This document shows positions 63,401-64,000 of a stretch of DNA of 64,000 nt, piece after piece. Position 1 is the first letter of the stretch, and every line of letters begins with the position of its first letter. A program made the position numbers and the translations under genes. The notes under the pieces were generated by a model that saw only the letters and a list, made by a program, of their open reading frames with translations, searched no databases and was not told the origin of the DNA. Source of the DNA: Paragorgia papillata (Eukaryota; Cnidaria; Anthozoa; Scleralcyonacea; Coralliidae); NCBI GenBank assembly GCA_035771165.1, contig JAWNZC010000102.1, positions 609,501-673,500 on the forward strand, written 5' to 3'.

Positions 63401-63439
63401 ATGATTTCCGATGGCATGAATTACTTATCGTCAGAAGGG
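54440..63439 (+). CDS. Receptor tyrosine kinase with Eph-like ectodomain, nine exons seen, 3' end outside window
   Basis: Exons 54440-54530, 55528-55595, 57404-58010, 58605-58757, 60142-60471, 61457-61614, 62140-62411, 62816-62926 and 63252-63439 have GT/AG boundaries and matching phases, apart from a one-base excess in exon 7. Predicted order: signal peptide (1 to ~27, SLLSFIFLILLCVYTRA), ephrin-receptor ligand-binding-like domain (~35-215; LVFLAEGGCFVIYTIEI and FFCKK match the Eph hallmark), Cys-rich EGF/GCC-like modules (~230-306), one fibronectin III domain (~308-410), TM (~432-455), a juxtamembrane DPIYAEV tyrosine, then kinase N-lobe with LGEGNFGTV, VAVKMLK (K556) and ERDFMSELNLM (E573), and DLLSFAWMISDGMNYL. 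The catalytic loop and everything after it lie beyond the window. The kinase half looks more RET/FGFR-like than Eph-like, and only one FN3 is seen where Eph has two. Numbering assumes the frameshift is corrected. Confidence 0.9.
55067..55168. repeat. Hairpin in RTK intron 1
   Basis: CAGTTGGTTTCAGGTTACTT, TTGATGGAAATGTTCAGAAG and TTC are mirrored by GAACTTCTGAACATTTTCAT, CAAAAGTAACCTGAAACTGA. Arms are about 45 bp with a very short loop. Confidence 0.85.
55660..55935 (-). mobile_element. LINE 3'-end fragment with (ATT)n tail
   Basis: On the minus strand the sequence ends in an (ATT)n run (plus strand TAATAATAATAATAATAG at 55660-55676). Upstream it encodes a decayed C-terminus of the LINE type (SLFGDSFFNRIVRLRNNLP). 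It is 5'-truncated and lies inside RTK intron 2. Confidence 0.6.
55936..56478. other. RTK intron 2, unassigned part
   Basis: No exon or element recognised. Confidence 0.35.
56479..56862. mobile_element. Fold-back element family F1, copy 3, carrying a nested element
   Basis: Outer ends TTGACCTAGCTTGTTCGGTC and CAGACCTCACGCTCGGTCAA match the other F1 copies. GAAATATCAGACC / GGTCCGATATTTC are the inner arms. It is interrupted at 56504-56733 by a different element. Confidence 0.75.
56504..56733. mobile_element. Nested MITE with 9-bp flanking duplication
   Basis: The termini CAGGGTGCATTCCATGT and ACATGGAATGCACCCTG are perfect inverted repeats. The flanks carry GGTCTGTAC at 56495-56503 and 56735-56743, a 9-bp duplication of the host element (one extra A at the right junction). 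CACGCCGAAGAT is repeated internally near both ends. Duplication length suggests a Mutator-like or hAT-like origin. Confidence 0.75.
57050..57340 (+). repeat. Repeat family B, uninterrupted copy (empty site)
   Basis: AAACTCATTAATAATTCATG to ATCAGATATAAAAACACTC matches 16880-17560 without the 394-bp MITE. The site reads TTGGATTAGACAAGG, with a single TTA. Confidence 0.78.
58064..58555 (+). repeat. GTC/GTT/GCT trinucleotide-rich tract in RTK intron 3
   Basis: Imperfect GTTGTCGTC and GTTGCTGCC units cover almost the whole 594-bp intron between 58011 and 58604. Frames of poly-Val, poly-Leu/Ser, Arg/Cys and poly-Thr are repeat artefacts. Confidence 0.95.
58770..59610. repeat. RTK intron 4: decayed family B copy and repeats shared with 25.1-25.8 kb
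   Basis: 58770-58950 resembles family B (TTTAATAATTATTCATGG, GTAAATCGAATACAACATCG). 59230-59600 contains GTTTCATCAGGGGAATTCAA, AACTCATTAATAATTCATGA, AGGAAACTTCCTAGTGAACT and GAGAAGCAAGATCAAACACT, the inverse of 25500-25740. Confidence 0.6.
59627..59700 (+). repeat. Three tandem copies of a ~27-29-bp C-rich unit
   Basis: CCACAACCCCCCGG followed by AAACCCTAAACC / TGACCCTAAACC recurs three times. The CCCTAAACC core is reminiscent of telomere-like repeats, but the period is not six or seven. Confidence 0.7.
60485..60836. mobile_element. MITE with GGGGTGTTTAC ends, ~352 bp (RTK intron 5)
   Basis: The left end GGGGTGTTTACATGAGGCCG, GTCCAAACTCAGGCCGG faces the right end CCGGCCTGAGTTTGGGCCAG, CCTCACGTGAACACCCC. 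Internal CAGGTCGGCGTG-like blocks are also inverted. It starts about 14 bp after the FN3 exon donor. Confidence 0.82.
60993..61164. mobile_element. Fold-back MITE, ~170 bp (RTK intron 5)
   Basis: AAATGGTTCATGGTTTGGCG, TGCTCCATTGAGTTATGGAT at the left; ATCCATGACTCGATGGAGCA, CGCCAAACCATGAACCATTT at the right. Confidence 0.85.
61184..61240 (+). repeat. (TAATG)n pentanucleotide repeat
   Basis: About ten TGTAA units, flanked by TATAATATAATA. Confidence 0.93.
61685..61918 (-). mobile_element. Palindromic repeat with hammerhead-like core (Penelope-like remnant)
   Basis: GATATACTGCCGAAACAGAG through AACGTTTCGAGCGAAGGCCC is mirrored by GGGCCTTCGCTCGAAACGTT through TATATC. On the minus strand CTGACGA (61820-61814) is followed by a helix GGGC-CTTC-GCTC and GAAA (61800-61797), the hammerhead core order. 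A decayed relative flanks the element pair at 3750-4480. Confidence 0.55.
61990..62117 (+). mobile_element. Retroelement 3' end with TGTAT tail
   Basis: TTAAATAAAGTGTATTGTAT followed by further TTGTAT units looks like a polyA-signal-plus-short-tandem tail of a non-LTR element or SINE. It ends about 20 bp before RTK exon 7. The body is not recognised. Confidence 0.45.
62264..62270 (+). other. T7 homopolymer causing an apparent frameshift in RTK exon 7
   Basis: Read as given, the frame after DEVF leaves the kinase and ends in a stop at 62413-62415. With six T instead of seven, the frame gives a WEFPRKRL motif, typical just before RTK kinase domains, and runs into LGEGNFG. The splice phase into exon 8 is then also correct (271 instead of 272 nt). 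Either a sequencing/assembly indel or a real disabling mutation. Confidence 0.88.
62485..62780. repeat. TAACGCCAGA-type dispersed repeats in RTK intron 7
   Basis: TATTTTACTCTGAAGCTGTC near 62529, TCTATAACGCCAGACAGAC near 62625 and TCACTCTGTCTAACGCAAGA near 62725 are three diverged copies between exons 7 and 8. Confidence 0.6.
62940..63240. repeat. Degenerate repeat related to 6641-7180 (RTK intron 8)
   Basis: TTGAGCGTCGTTTACATAGA, AAACTTCCATGGCCAACCCT and GAGTGTCGTTCATATGGAAA are the inverse of the units at 6800-7030. Confidence 0.6.
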
Positions 63440-63761
63440 GTAAACTTTTATGCACCTTTCTTGCAATTCACTCTGTTTTTAAATTTGAATTTGAAAACAA
63501 TAAAAATCACCCGGCTTGCAACCTCGTGATTTTCATTATTCTTTCATTTTTTACAAACACTCGAGAACAATGAAAATTACTCGGTTAACGGCCTCGTGAT
63601 TTTCATTGTCCTCTCGTGTTTGTAACCCCGGGTAAAACACTCCCGCTCGTTTATGAAATATTACATAATATGCTAGTCTGTTTTCGATGAAGTAGCCATT
63701 ACCGCCCAGAAAAAAATGGTATACTTTGAATCATTCTATTCTATTTTAACTTTTTATTTAA
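63440..63761. repeat. Fold-back-like sequence in the RTK intron after exon 9
   Basis: AAACAATAAAAATCACCCGG .. CTCGTGATTTTCATTATTCT and AACAATGAAAATTACTCGG .. CTCGTGATTTTCATTGTCCT are two related palindromic units in tandem, ending near TTTATGAAATATTAC. Confidence 0.55.
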
Positions 63762-64000
63762 ATCCAATTCTAATTCTAACTCCAATTCCAATGCCATTTC
63801 TAATTCCAATTCCAATTCTAATTCTAATTCTAACTCCAATTCTAATTCTAACTCCAATTCCAATTCCATTTCCAATTCCTTTTCCATTTCCAATTCCAAT
63901 TCCAATTCTAATTCTAATTCTAACTCCAATTATAATTCTAACTCCAATTCCATTTCCATTTCCAATTCCAATTCCAATTCCATTTCTAACTCCAATTCCA
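63762..64000 (+). repeat. AATTCY/AACTCC hexanucleotide repeat to window end
   Basis: Imperfect AATTCC, AATTCT, AACTCC and CATTTCC hexamers. The ELELEL frame on the minus strand is a repeat artefact. The tract continues past the window. Confidence 0.95.

Overview
This is eukaryotic, intron-bearing animal DNA. The genes have consensus GT/AG introns, and intergenic and intronic sequence is dense with fold-back elements, SINE-like repeats and microsatellites. The gene set (ARHGEF10-type RhoGEF, SKI/SNO, CEP19, NECAP, an Eph-like receptor tyrosine kinase, a rhodopsin-class GPCR) is metazoan. Together with compact genes and many short palindromic transposons it suggests a cnidarian, perhaps a stony coral. 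That placement is inference, not demonstrated.

Layout. 0.16-2.8 kb (+): last three exons of an ARHGEF10-family RhoGEF, whose two introns here carry matching GT-rich hexanucleotide tracts. 2.9-12.5 kb: fold-back elements (one inverted pair at 3.75-4.48 kb), a CCTT tract, a degenerate tandem block and a hAT-type element with an 8-bp target duplication. 12.5-14.7 kb (+): a complete SKI/SNO corepressor in one exon. 14.7-27.1 kb: no intact gene found, but a 1.9-kb TTAA-flanked element, several MITEs, 5S-rRNA-derived SINEs, a truncated GPCR pseudogene embedded in copies of a 113-bp repeat, a ~120-bp tandem array and a pentanucleotide satellite. 27.1-30.7 kb (+): CEP19 in four exons, with an 18-bp minisatellite filling intron 2. 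31.4-34.9 kb: a 5'-truncated LINE with a long open reading frame, nested in a palindromic element. 36.3-47.6 kb (+): NECAP in eight exons. Its last intron contains a complete single-exon GPCR on the opposite strand, a CAGT tract and a 113-bp satellite array. 47.7-54.4 kb: MITEs only. 54.4-63.4 kb and beyond (+): a receptor tyrosine kinase with an Eph-like ectodomain but a kinase domain that looks RET/FGFR-like. It carries an apparent one-base frameshift in a T7 run and is cut off by the window end.

The genes do not form one pathway: RhoGEF (cytoskeleton), SKI (TGF-beta transcriptional repression), CEP19 (centriole/cilium), NECAP (clathrin/AP-2 endocytosis), GPCR and RTK (surface receptors). 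The most unusual points are the receptor's domain combination and frameshift, the nested GPCR with repeat-captured copies of its 5' part elsewhere in the window, the 5S-derived SINE family, hammerhead-ribozyme-like motifs, and several transposons with clean target-site duplications and one apparent empty site. All exon boundaries were read by eye from splice consensus, frame continuity and remembered family sequences. No search or transcript evidence was available.
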